Shown here one piece after another: positions 7,677 to 12,793 of a stretch of DNA of 12,793 nucleotides; position 1 is the stretch's first letter; each line of letters begins with the position of its first letter. Source of the DNA: Clostridiales bacterium. Lineage in GTDB: Bacteria; Bacillota; Clostridia; Lachnospirales; WQUN01. The notes under the pieces were generated by a model. It had not been told where the DNA came from. It made no database searches and worked only from the letters and a program-made list of their open reading frames with translations. Made by a program: the position numbers and the translations under genes. The stretch spans positions 1 through 12,793 of the forward strand of contig JAISZF010000082.1 in assembly GCA_031269415.1 (NCBI GenBank), in the 5' to 3' direction.

Positions 7677-8443
7677 TATTTGCCCCCGTTAATAGAGCGG
7701 CGTCCCTCGGAGTTAATCACTGACAGATAATAGTCCTCCAGAGACGGATAATTCTCCAGAATCCAATCCATCTCAGCGGTTTCCCTCAGCGCGCCGTCAT
7801 GTATGATGCCCACTCTGTGGCACATTTTTTGCAGTTCCGGCGCCAAATGACTGGATACAAGGAACGAGGCGCGCCGCTCGCACGCTAAGTTCAGTATTAT
7901 GTTGCGTATCTCGACAATCCCCTCAATGTCCATACCATTCGCGGGCTCATCCAAAACATAGATCTCCGGATCTCCAATCATAGCCAGCGCGAGACCCAGT
8001 CTCTGCTTCATACCCAGTGAATATTTCGCCGCCTTATCCTTTCGGAACTGATAGAGTTTGACCAATTGAAGCTTCGCGGCAATCTCCGATTCGGCCTTTG
8101 CCTTATCCATGCCGTAATAGGCGGCGGCTGTTTTCAGATTCTTTTCCGCGGACATGTAACCGTAAAAAGAGGGCGCCTCAACTAAGCAGCCCATCCGCCG
8201 CAGCGCTTTCGCGGGGTTCTCCGCAATATCCTCGCCGTCCAGGCGTACCGTGCCCCCGTAACGTGTTATAAGCCCGGTAATGATCTTCATTGTGGTAGTT
8301 TTGCCCGCGCCGTTCGCGCCCAAAAGCCCGAAAATTTCGCCGCGGCGGATCGAGAAGCTGATGTCCTCGACGCCGCGGCCGTTGCGGTATTGCTTTTTTA
8401 AACGCGCCGCTGTTAATATATATGACGGTTGACTCGCTGTCAT
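7676..8443 (-). CDS. ABC transporter ATPase, BcrA/LanF (lantibiotic/bacitracin resistance) type
   Basis: Energy-coupling subunit for the adjacent ABC-2 permease. In its 255 residues are Walker A GANGAGKTT (42-50), signature YSLGMKQRLGLALAM (141-155), Walker B IYVLDEPANGMD (161-172) and switch histidine H199. The place of the usual Q-loop glutamine is taken by E89 in LVEAPSFYGYMS. Glutamate at this site (the E-loop) is a known mark of LanF-type ATPases that protect cells against lantibiotics and related peptides. The four-base ATGA overlap with the secreted-protein gene and the TAATG overlap with the permease show strict operon coupling. Self-protection or peptide resistance is the best guess; a general drug exporter is the alternative. 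Confidence 0.93.
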   Translation of the reverse strand: MTASQPSYILTAARLKKQYRNGRGVEDISFSIRRGEIFGLLGANGAGKTTTMKIITGLITRYGGTVRLDGEDIAENPAKALRRMGCLVEAPSFYGYMSAEKNLKTAAAYYGMDKAKAESEIAAKLQLVKLYQFRKDKAAKYSLGMKQRLGLALAMIGDPEIYVLDEPANGMDIEGIVEIRNIILNLACERRASFLVSSHLAPELQKMCHRVGIIHDGALRETAEMDWILENYPSLEDYYLSVINSEGRRSINGGK

Positions 8444-9291
8444 TGCCTTAACGTTTTACCTTGCGGGTCAAAGGCTTCAACCGTCGTGCTTCCGATATCG
8501 CTGAACGTCATGCTGAGAATAAGTGTCGCTGTATGTGATTCGCCGTTCGCGTCCTTTCCGGATAAACTAACGCTCGCGTTTGAGTCGGAAAGATAGCCGT
8601 CGTCTGAAATCGTAGCTGTCAGAAAATATGATTCTATTACGGGTTCATAGAAATATTTCGTAATTACGCTGTCCAGACCATCGCTTTGTATATAATAGTT
8701 TGGATTATCCTCATGTTTCTTAATCGAGGTTTCGGCGACGACCGCTATAAAACTCTGCGCCAGTTCCGGTATTTGATTCTTATCAAGCGAAACAGAGATT
8801 GTGTTTCCGTCTGTCACAAAAAAGTTTTTGAGATCGCTGGTAAGCAGATCCAGAATAATCCCGGAAAACCTCTTCTGATTTTCCGTTAATTTTAACTCCC
8901 TCCCATTATCCTTGGAGTACCCGGAAAATTCTTTGTACTCATCCGGGTTAATTGAGCTGAACGAGTAACACGTCGTACCGTACCAATACACCTCACCCCA
9001 GTAAGAATCCTCGCCGCCGTCGAAAGTCTCCGTCCTGTGGTGCGCGCCTTGCTCCTCATTTTTTTCCGTGAACACGCTCTGGGAAAATACCTTCTCGCCG
9101 TCCGCGATCATTTCCACGATGACTGTAGAAGTGGAATTCCCGCTCTGATCGATAAGAGCAAACCCTCTTTGTTTCAGCTCCTCGTAGCCGGACACATTCG
9201 CCGCGGCCGCAAACGCGGTCGCCGCCAGCACCGCCGCAGAGACAACCGCCGCCGCCGACAGTACCAGCGCCTTGTTTCGCGCTCTTTTCAT
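8440..9291 (-). CDS. Secreted or membrane-anchored protein of unknown function heading the sensor/transporter operon
   Basis: A 283-residue protein with an N-terminal signal (KRARNK charged end, hydrophobic core at about 8-30 ending TAFAAAA). There is no lipobox cysteine, so it is either secreted after cleavage near residue 28-31 or held by the uncleaved helix. The mature part is rich in beta-forming and acidic residues, has a WGEVYWYGTTCYSF segment (98-111) and ends with SDIGSTTVEAFDPQGKTL. It has a single cysteine, C108. The alternating strands suggest a lipid- or peptide-binding beta fold of the LolA/LppX kind; that is a guess from composition. Its stop overlaps the ATPase start (ATGA), so it is made stoichiometrically with the transporter and may capture or present the substrate. 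Start ATG follows GAAGGG at a 10-base distance. I do not recognise a named family. Confidence 0.85.
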   Translation of the reverse strand: MKRARNKALVLSAAAVVSAAVLAATAFAAAANVSGYEELKQRGFALIDQSGNSTSTVIVEMIADGEKVFSQSVFTEKNEEQGAHHRTETFDGGEDSYWGEVYWYGTTCYSFSSINPDEYKEFSGYSKDNGRELKLTENQKRFSGIILDLLTSDLKNFFVTDGNTISVSLDKNQIPELAQSFIAVVAETSIKKHEDNPNYYIQSDGLDSVITKYFYEPVIESYFLTATISDDGYLSDSNASVSLSGKDANGESHTATLILSMTFSDIGSTTVEAFDPQGKTLRQ

Positions 9292-9299
9292 AGTCTACC

Positions 9300-9327
9300 A
9301 TCCCTTCGTATACATTTGAACAGGGAT
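9300..9327 (-). promoter_or_regulatory. Small hairpin that can hide the ribosome site of the secreted-protein gene
   Basis: ATCCCT (9322-9327 on the minus transcript) can pair with AGGGAT (9300-9305), part of the GAAGGGAT ribosome site. The loop is 16 bases and the stem only 6 bp, so it is weak on its own. Confidence 0.25.
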
Positions 9328-9333
9328 ATCATA
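9328..9333 (-). promoter_or_regulatory. Candidate proximal -10 box for the sensor/transporter operon
   Basis: TATGAT on the minus strand, about 37 bases before the ATG at 9291. The hexamer at the expected -35 position is poor (AGATTT), which would suit a promoter needing an activator bound at the repeats just upstream. A better-formed promoter lies further upstream at 9461-9489, so which one is used is open. Confidence 0.35.
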
Positions 9334-9344
9334 TCATTCGGGTA

Positions 9345-9388
9345 ATAAACAAATCTTTATCAAAATATAAACAGTTTATAAACTTCAC
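9345..9388. promoter_or_regulatory. Four 11-bp phased repeats containing a 12-bp palindrome: candidate operator
   Basis: On the plus strand ATAAAC starts at 9345, 9367 and 9378, spaced 22 and 11 bases. A degenerate copy (TTTATC) sits in register at 9356. Repeats at one helical turn on one face of the DNA are typical of OmpR-family binding sites. The last two units include AGTTTATAAACT (9373-9384), a perfect palindrome. The obvious candidate ligand is the response regulator of this operon; that assignment is inference. Confidence 0.45.
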
Positions 9389-9428
9389 CGGCGACAAGCG
9401 GTGGGGCTTCAATAGTGACGGTGAACAT
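9360..9428 (-). CDS. Possible 22-residue leader peptide or gene remnant
   Basis: An ATG at 9426-9428 follows GGGGGAGGA (9435-9443) at an ideal six-base spacing, the strongest ribosome site in the window. It opens a 22-codon frame, MFTVTIEAPPLVAG then EVYKLFIF, ending TGA at 9360-9362. A good minus-strand promoter sits just upstream and the secreted-protein gene follows 68 bases later. It may be a translated leader for the operon. It could also be the stump of a small gene; the MFTVTIEAP opening looks like a normal protein start. The phased repeats lie inside its second half. Confidence 0.35.
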   Translation of the reverse strand: MFTVTIEAPPLVAGEVYKLFIF

Positions 9429-9460
9429 ATTCCGTCCTCCCCCAACAAAAAGATGATATT

Positions 9461-9489
9461 ATTATATCGTATTTAAACAAAATGGTAAA
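9461..9489 (-). promoter_or_regulatory. Distal promoter for the sensor/transporter operon
   Basis: On the minus strand TTTACC (9484-9489) and TATAAT (9461-9466) are separated by 17 bases. Transcription would begin near 9454, just ahead of the strong ribosome site and the 22-codon frame, giving a leader of about 160 bases before the gene at 9291. Confidence 0.5.
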
Positions 9490-9536
9490 CGATTTATGGA
9501 AATCAATCAAAATATTTACAGGCCAAAAAATAATTG

Positions 9537-9564
9537 TTGCTTTTTTCGGATTCCGTATTATAAT
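9537..9564 (+). promoter_or_regulatory. Promoter of the abortive-infection gene
   Basis: TTGCTT (9537-9542), a 16-base spacer, then TATAAT (9559-9564) on the plus strand, with the predicted start near 9571. It faces away from the distal promoter of the minus-strand operon, so the two are divergent within about 70 bases. Confidence 0.6.
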
Positions 9565-9570
9565 AATAGA

Positions 9571-9632
9571 GATAGGACCCCCCGCACCTCTCCGCAGCAA
9601 TGCGTGATGTGTCCCATGGGGGGACATTTATT
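9571..9632 (+). ncRNA. Candidate short structured RNA in front of the Abi gene
   Basis: Between the promoter and the Abi ribosome site (GGGAGA, 9638-9643) the leader contains CGCA-GCAA-TGCG (9593-9604), a stem with a GNRA tetraloop. Next is TGTCCC-ATGGG-GGGACA (9610-9626) followed by TTTATTG, resembling a weak terminator. A run of six C (9578-9583) can pair with the six G (9618-9623), giving a pseudoknot or alternative fold. A structured RNA upstream of Abi_2-family genes (the abiF motif) has been described, and RNA antitoxins occupy this position in type III-like systems. Whether this is such an RNA is inference; a plain 5' leader is the alternative. Confidence 0.3.
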
Positions 9633-9650
9633 GTAACGGGAGATCAATAA

Positions 9651-10225
9651 ATGCTTAAACAACCGGCAACATACAAGCAACAGATCGGAAAACTGCGTGA
9701 GCACGGCTGCACTGTTTCCGATGATGGCTTCTGCGAGGAAGTCCTTTCAAGAATTAGCTATTACAGACTATCCGCGTATTTTCTGACGTACAGGGCGAAA
9801 GACGGCAAATACAAGCCGGGAACAACTTTTGAAACCGTATACAGGCTCTATGAGTTTGACCGAAAACTGCAAGGTCTTTTGTTTTCGGTTCTAGCGGAAC
9901 TTGAAGTATACTTACGGGCGCGGTTTTCGTATTATCACACGCATAAATACGGCGCGGAAGGATATGGAATATCTGCGCCCACTCCCGGCGTTTGTATAAT
10001 AGCGTTTTCAGCGTGATTCCCGCCAACGTCCCTGATGTGGACAAGTCGGCGACGCGCAAGCTGTTCGCCTCCGTAGTAACGCTAAAAATGCTCTACTCAG
10101 ACGCGGACAAGTGGAATAATGAGTTTTTGTCGGCAATGTCCGCTCTGTTTGAAGAGTACAAAGATGTCATTGTATTGTGGCACATTGGATACCCGACAGA
10201 TTGGGAAACCATACTCCGCAAGTAA
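9651..10225 (+). pseudogene. Abi_2-family (AbiD/AbiF-like, HEPN) abortive-infection gene, broken by an internal deletion
   Basis: The N-terminal 105 or so residues match the family: YKQQIGKLREHGCTV, then SRISYYRLSAYFLTY, an LYEFDRKLQ segment and a VLAELEVYLRARFSYY helix. The frame then turns to nonsense and stops at 10016. In another plus frame, from 9968 to the TAA at 10223-10225, the normal C-terminus appears: NICAHSRRLYNSVFSVIPAN, then RKLFASVVTLKML, and IGYPTDWETILRK. Family members are usually about 300 residues; the two halves total about 190, so roughly 100 central codons are gone and the halves are out of frame near 9962-9968. The HEPN ribonuclease motif R-x4-H keeps the histidine (9980-9982), but the arginine codon is lost and reads as tryptophan. 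The promoter, ribosome site and terminator remain. It is the only clear plus-strand gene in the window, which suggests a past insertion. Non-functional as it stands. Confidence 0.85.
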
Positions 10226-10229
10226 CCGC

Positions 10230-10266
10230 ATCCCCGCCCTGTGTGTTGACAGGACGGGGATTTTTG
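10230..10266 (+). terminator. Intrinsic terminator of the abortive-infection gene
   Basis: Starting five bases after the stop, ATCCCCGCCCTGT (10230-10242) pairs with ACAGGACGGGGAT (10249-10261), with one mismatch and a six-base loop, followed by TTTTTG. Confidence 0.85.
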
Positions 10267-10416
10267 TCGATTACCGCCCGCCGCAGTAAGATTAAAAACC
10301 AACCCTTATACGCTTGAATAAAAATCCCTTACATTTATGAAAGGTTTCGCGTTTGCCGTTTTTTTGTTATATTACGTAAGGACTTGCGGAAATAAATCAA
10401 AGAAAGGAGTTATCTC

Positions 10417-10521
10417 TTGTTCGGCGTTCCTGATTGCCACAGTATATATGTTCACAATTCCTATGCCCACAGGATTCAGCCTGTGGAGTTTCTTCGGAGG
10501 ATAAGCGCGCTGAATCCGTAA
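10417..10521 (+). CDS. Possible 34-residue small protein with a TTG start
   Basis: AAAGGAG (10403-10409) is seven bases before a TTG at 10417-10419 that opens MFGVPDCHSIYVHNSYAHRI, then QPVEFLRRISALNP and TAA. There is no ATG or GTG alternative upstream before an in-frame stop. The frame overlaps two inverted repeats, so the region may instead act as RNA. I recognise no family, and the start codon is weak evidence. Confidence 0.2.
   Translation: MFGVPDCHSIYVHNSYAHRIQPVEFLRRISALNP
10467..10517 (+). repeat. Nested inverted repeats able to form a pseudoknot or alternative hairpins
   Basis: CCACAGG (10467-10473) pairs with CCTGTGG (10480-10486) around the loop ATTCAG. The loop and its flanks, GGATTCAGC (10472-10480), are also perfectly complementary to GCTGAATCC (10509-10517). 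Loop pairing by ATTCAG/CTGAAT would give an H-type pseudoknot; full pairing would give a mutually exclusive hairpin. There is no U-run, so it is not an ordinary terminator. No second copy is seen in the window. Confidence 0.5.
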
Positions 10522-10615
10522 GCATAGTAAATCAAATATGACAATGACGAGCTTCGCCGGAAGAATAATACCCTTCCTACCGTTTAAGAAGAAGGATTAA
10601 TGGCGGATATAACGT

Positions 10616-11803
10616 TCAAGAGTTAAGCAGGAAATCAACTATATTCACCTGCCGGATACCGTCTTGCCCGGTGGGAAGATCGTCCATGGTTAGGACGAAC
10701 TTGGGATAGTGGTCTCTTATGCTCCGCAGAGGTTCGAATTCCCGCTCGAACGTGGCGGGATCAAGCACGCTGGCGGCTACCTGATAGTAAATCCGCTGAT
10801 CTCCGGCGGTCGCCACGAAGTCAATTTCCTTATCGCCCGACTTGCCGACCCGAACGGTATATCCCCGGCGGATAAGTTCCAGATAGACGATGTTTTCCAG
10901 AACCCTCCCTATGTCACGGTTTCTCTCTCCCAATACAACGCGGCGCAGGCCTATGTCCGCCGCGTAGTATTTCTCCAAGGATTTCAAATACTGTTTCCCC
11001 TTTACATCGTATCGCGGTGCTTTATATAGCACATAGGCGTCCATGAGCGCGGTCACATAATTTTCCACCGTGATGGAGGTCGTCTTTCTACCAAAAGATG
11101 TCAGGCTATCCGCGATTTTTTTTGAGGATACAATATTCCCGATGTTGTCAAACAAAAACCGCGTCACGCTTTCCAAAAGCTCCACATCGGCGATCTTCTT
11201 CCGGGCGACTATATCCTTGAGCAGCACTGTATTGTAGATGCCACGGATGTAATCGGATCGTACCTCATCATCCGCTATGACGGCCGCTTGGGGAAACGCG
11301 CCGTTTAAGTAATAAGACGTAAACGCCTCACGCTTATCACCGCCGCCCTTTAATTCCAAATACTCCGCGAAGGACAGTGGCAGCATGTTGATTTCGATAT
11401 ACCGTCCGGAAAGAAATGTCGCCAGGTCGCCGGAGAGCAGACGAGCGTTGGAGCCGGTGATGTAGACATCAACATTGTCCTTGATGAACAGACTGTCCAC
11501 GGCCCTTTGAAATTCGGTGACGTTTTGTATCTCGTCCAGAAAAACATATGTCCTTTTGCCTGCGGCCAGCCGCTCCGTCACATATTCGTATAGCTCGCGG
11601 TAATCAAGCAGGGATTCATATCGCATATCCTCAAAATTGATGGAAACGATCTGATCATCGCCCGCGCCGTTTTGCTTCAGGTATTCCTGAAACAACAGCA
11701 GCAAGGTAGATTTTCCGCAGCGTCGGATGCCAGTGATGACCCGGATGATCTTCTCGTCTTTCATTTTGATGAGTTTACTCATATATTGCCTGCGCTGGAT
11801 CAT
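10616..11803 (-). CDS. AAA ATPase of the DUF4143 family
   Basis: Free-standing ATPase of a family common in anaerobes and archaea whose cellular role is not settled. In its 395 residues (normal length) are Walker A GIRRCGKST (25-33), Walker B TYVFLDEIQ (85-92, D90 and E91), a TGSNA sensor (116-120) and the FLSGRYIEI segment with R134, a possible arginine finger. The DUF4143 region (about 200-300) follows. A C-terminal domain resembling PD-(D/E)XK nucleases has a helix with E303, EID (326-328) and YYQVA (339-343). The glutamine at the usual lysine position may mean the nuclease fold is inactive; this is inference. Start ATG at 11801-11803 follows AAGGAG at ten bases; the next in-frame Met is residue 8. 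It has its own promoter and no toxin or partner gene next to it. Confidence 0.9.
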   Translation of the reverse strand: MIQRRQYMSKLIKMKDEKIIRVITGIRRCGKSTLLLLFQEYLKQNGAGDDQIVSINFEDMRYESLLDYRELYEYVTERLAAGKRTYVFLDEIQNVTEFQRAVDSLFIKDNVDVYITGSNARLLSGDLATFLSGRYIEINMLPLSFAEYLELKGGGDKREAFTSYYLNGAFPQAAVIADDEVRSDYIRGIYNTVLLKDIVARKKIADVELLESVTRFLFDNIGNIVSSKKIADSLTSFGRKTTSITVENYVTALMDAYVLYKAPRYDVKGKQYLKSLEKYYAADIGLRRVVLGERNRDIGRVLENIVYLELIRRGYTVRVGKSGDKEIDFVATAGDQRIYYQVAASVLDPATFEREFEPLRSIRDHYPKFVLTMDDLPTGQDGIRQVNIVDFLLNS

Positions 11804-11825
11804 GGCAGCATTTCTCCTTTTTTAT

Positions 11826-11855
11826 AGCATACCACAATCAAAACGAGAATATCAA
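11826..11855 (-). promoter_or_regulatory. Promoter of the DUF4143 ATPase gene
   Basis: On the minus strand TTGATA (11850-11855), an 18-base spacer and TATGCT (11826-11831), giving a short leader that starts just before the AAGGAG site (11814-11819). Confidence 0.5.
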
Positions 11856-11869
11856 CTTTTTTTAAGTAA

Positions 11870-11907
11870 ACTATAAAAAGTTTAAAAAATAATTGAATTT
11901 TTATAGT
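11870..11907. repeat. AT-only inverted repeat after recX
   Basis: ACTATAAAAA (11870-11879) and TTTTTATAGT (11898-11907) are perfect inverted repeats separated by 18 bases. The outer end overlaps the first base of the recX stop codon on the complementary strand. The stem is A/T-rich and has no U-run, so termination would be inefficient. A binding site for the promoter just downstream is the other possibility. Confidence 0.4.
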
Positions 11908-12509
11908 CACAACAGCCGCAGGGCCTCGTCCGCCGTTTCCGCGTCAAACCCGCGCCGCGCCAGGAAACCGAATGCGCGGCTCCTTTCCTTATCATCCATA
12001 ACAGGTTTATTCCTGTATCTGGCCCGTAGAGCCGCCGCCGCTATCCTGACCCGCTCGCCTTCAACCTGTTCGAGGGCCGCGTCGATCAATTCCCTGCCGA
12101 CGCCCCGCTCCCGCAGTTCCCATTCAATCTTACGCGGGCCGTATCCGGCGCTCGCGCGTTCTTTCACATACTCGGCAGCGTACGCGGCGTCGTCAATGTA
12201 TTTATAAGAATAAAGCATGTCCATTACGCGGGTTATAATATCTGGCGCGTAATCCCCGGTCAGCTTCTTCTCCACTTCCTTAACCGTACGGGGACGGTAT
12301 GAGAGATAATCCAGCGCCTTTTGGCTGGCCTCTGTCAAAACGATCTGATCGCGTATGTATTCCACGCGTTCGAGGCTTATTTCAGCGCCTTCGCGCAGCT
12401 TATAATAAAGCAGATCCACCTCGCCCAGCCCGAACGCGAACTCGCCGTCCAGATACACCGACCAGCGGTCCTTCCGGCGTTTCTGAGGCTCCAATTTAGT
12501 TACTGTCAT
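11907..12509 (-). CDS. recX: Regulatory protein RecX
   Basis: RecX binds RecA filaments in the cytoplasm and modulates (usually limits) recombination and SOS activity. The 200-residue protein starts MTVTKLEPQKRRKDRWSVYL, continues with FAFGLGEVDLLYYKLREG, and then has the three-helix repeats of the family: ASQKALDYLSYRPRTVKEVE, YIDDAAYAAEYVKERAS, and GPRKIEWELRERGV. Its position two bases after the recA stop is the classic arrangement, so it is co-transcribed with recA; its ribosome site lies inside the end of recA. The length is normal for Bacillota RecX, and nothing unusual is seen. Confidence 0.95.
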   Translation of the reverse strand: MTVTKLEPQKRRKDRWSVYLDGEFAFGLGEVDLLYYKLREGAEISLERVEYIRDQIVLTEASQKALDYLSYRPRTVKEVEKKLTGDYAPDIITRVMDMLYSYKYIDDAAYAAEYVKERASAGYGPRKIEWELRERGVGRELIDAALEQVEGERVRIAAAALRARYRNKPVMDDKERSRAFGFLARRGFDAETADEALRLL

Positions 12510-12511
12510 TA

Positions 12512-12793
12512 TTACAGCGATTCGTCGCCTTCGAGGTTAATCAGCATTTCATCGATCAATAGATCCTCCTGCGTGACCTCTACCTCTTCTTCCGTCAAAT
12601 CGCCGGGTTGAATATAATTATCCGGCAAGGCCAAGGCCTCCAGTTCTTTCATCGCATAATGCTTACGCACCGAATTCTCGATCTCATGCGCAACCTCGGG
12701 ATGCTCACGCAGGTATTCCTTCGCGTTTTCACGCCCCTGCCCCAGACGAACCTCATTAAACCCAAACCAGGTGCCGCTCTTGGAGACTATGCC
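12512..12793 (-). CDS. recA: RecA, C-terminal 93 residues (5' part beyond the right edge)
   Basis: The frame reads in from the window edge as GIVSKSGTWFGFNEVRLGQG, then RENAKEYLREHPEVAHEIE, matching the RecA C-terminal domain (compare the usual SGAWFSY..ERIGQGRENA). The end is acidic (LTEEEVEVTQEDLLIDEM, then GDESL), as is usual for RecA tails that temper DNA binding. RecA forms the strand-exchange filament and triggers LexA cleavage. The ATPase core is outside the window. Stop TAA at 12512-12514, followed two bases later by recX. Confidence 0.97.
   Translation of the reverse strand, partial: GIVSKSGTWFGFNEVRLGQGRENAKEYLREHPEVAHEIENSVRKHYAMKELEALALPDNYIQPGDLTEEEVEVTQEDLLIDEMLINLEGDESL

Larger units (their letters stand above)
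10267..10615. other. Gene-poor spacer with a few very short frames
   Basis: About 350 bases without a convincing gene. A weak plus-strand -10-like box TATATT (10368-10373) has no good -35. A ribosome site with a 34-codon frame and a hairpin system are listed separately. Downstream are a 20-codon frame (10538-10600, starting MTMTSFAGRIIPFLP) and an 8-codon frame from an ATG at 10600. The latter overlaps the former's stop (TTAATGG), reads MADITFKS and stops. These look like truncated gene starts, consistent with decay. No tRNA, insertion sequence or CRISPR is visible. Confidence 0.4.

Noticed and set aside
9345..9388. Phased ATAAAC units as a CRISPR or replication-origin repeat
   Set aside because: The units are only 6 of 11 bases alike and there are four at most. 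There is no spacer structure, no DnaA-box consensus (TTATNCACA) and no rep gene nearby.
9409..9627. 72-codon minus-strand frame starting MSPHGTHH
   Set aside because: It covers the divergent promoters and the Abi leader, has no ribosome site and contains low-complexity AT-derived residues (IIII); the pattern is better explained by regulatory sequence.
10616..11803. DUF4143 ATPase as the partner of the abortive-infection gene
   Set aside because: It is on the opposite strand with its own promoter, about 390 bases away, and the Abi gene has its own terminator; nothing in the sequence links them.

Overview
The window looks like chromosomal DNA of a low-to-mid-GC Gram-positive anaerobe, most likely a clostridial member of the Bacillota. 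The evidence is an adjacent recA-recX pair, strong AGGAG-type ribosome sites, GTG and TTG starts, and transporter/two-component gene sets of the kind that guard the Gram-positive envelope. No gene here identifies the species. All genes except one broken abortive-infection gene lie on the minus strand, so the reading order runs from 12793 towards 1.

From the right edge: the C-terminal end of recA, then recX two bases later, then a free-standing AAA ATPase of the DUF4143 type with its own promoter. Positions 9400-10615 look like a decayed accessory island. It holds an Abi_2 (HEPN-type) abortive-infection gene on the plus strand, broken by an internal deletion and a frameshift. In front of that gene are a strong promoter and a possible short structured RNA. 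Behind it are an intrinsic terminator and about 350 bases that contain only a hairpin/pseudoknot candidate and very short ORFs.

The centre is a tightly coupled five-gene operon (9291 to 5158): a secreted protein of unknown fold, a BcrA/LanF-type ABC ATPase, its ABC-2 permease, a histidine kinase with almost no extracellular loop, and an OmpR-type response regulator. It ends in a 14-bp-stem terminator that touches the last stop codon. A separate near-consensus promoter then drives a second transporter (4972 to 279): a LolD/MacB-type ATPase and a 1332-residue FtsX-like permease. The permease carries an external coiled coil of about 560 residues with a single proline at its midpoint.

A 12-base motif (AGTTTATAAACT in one copy, 10 of 12 positions in the other) lies 38-39 bases upstream of the -10 box of each operon. 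My working model, which is inference, is one envelope-stress regulon. The kinase and first transporter sense or remove an envelope-active compound, and the regulator also switches on the coiled-coil transporter, which may act mechanically across the cell wall. At the far left is the start of another membrane-protein gene, apparently frameshifted, whose ribosome site is buried in a 12-bp hairpin.
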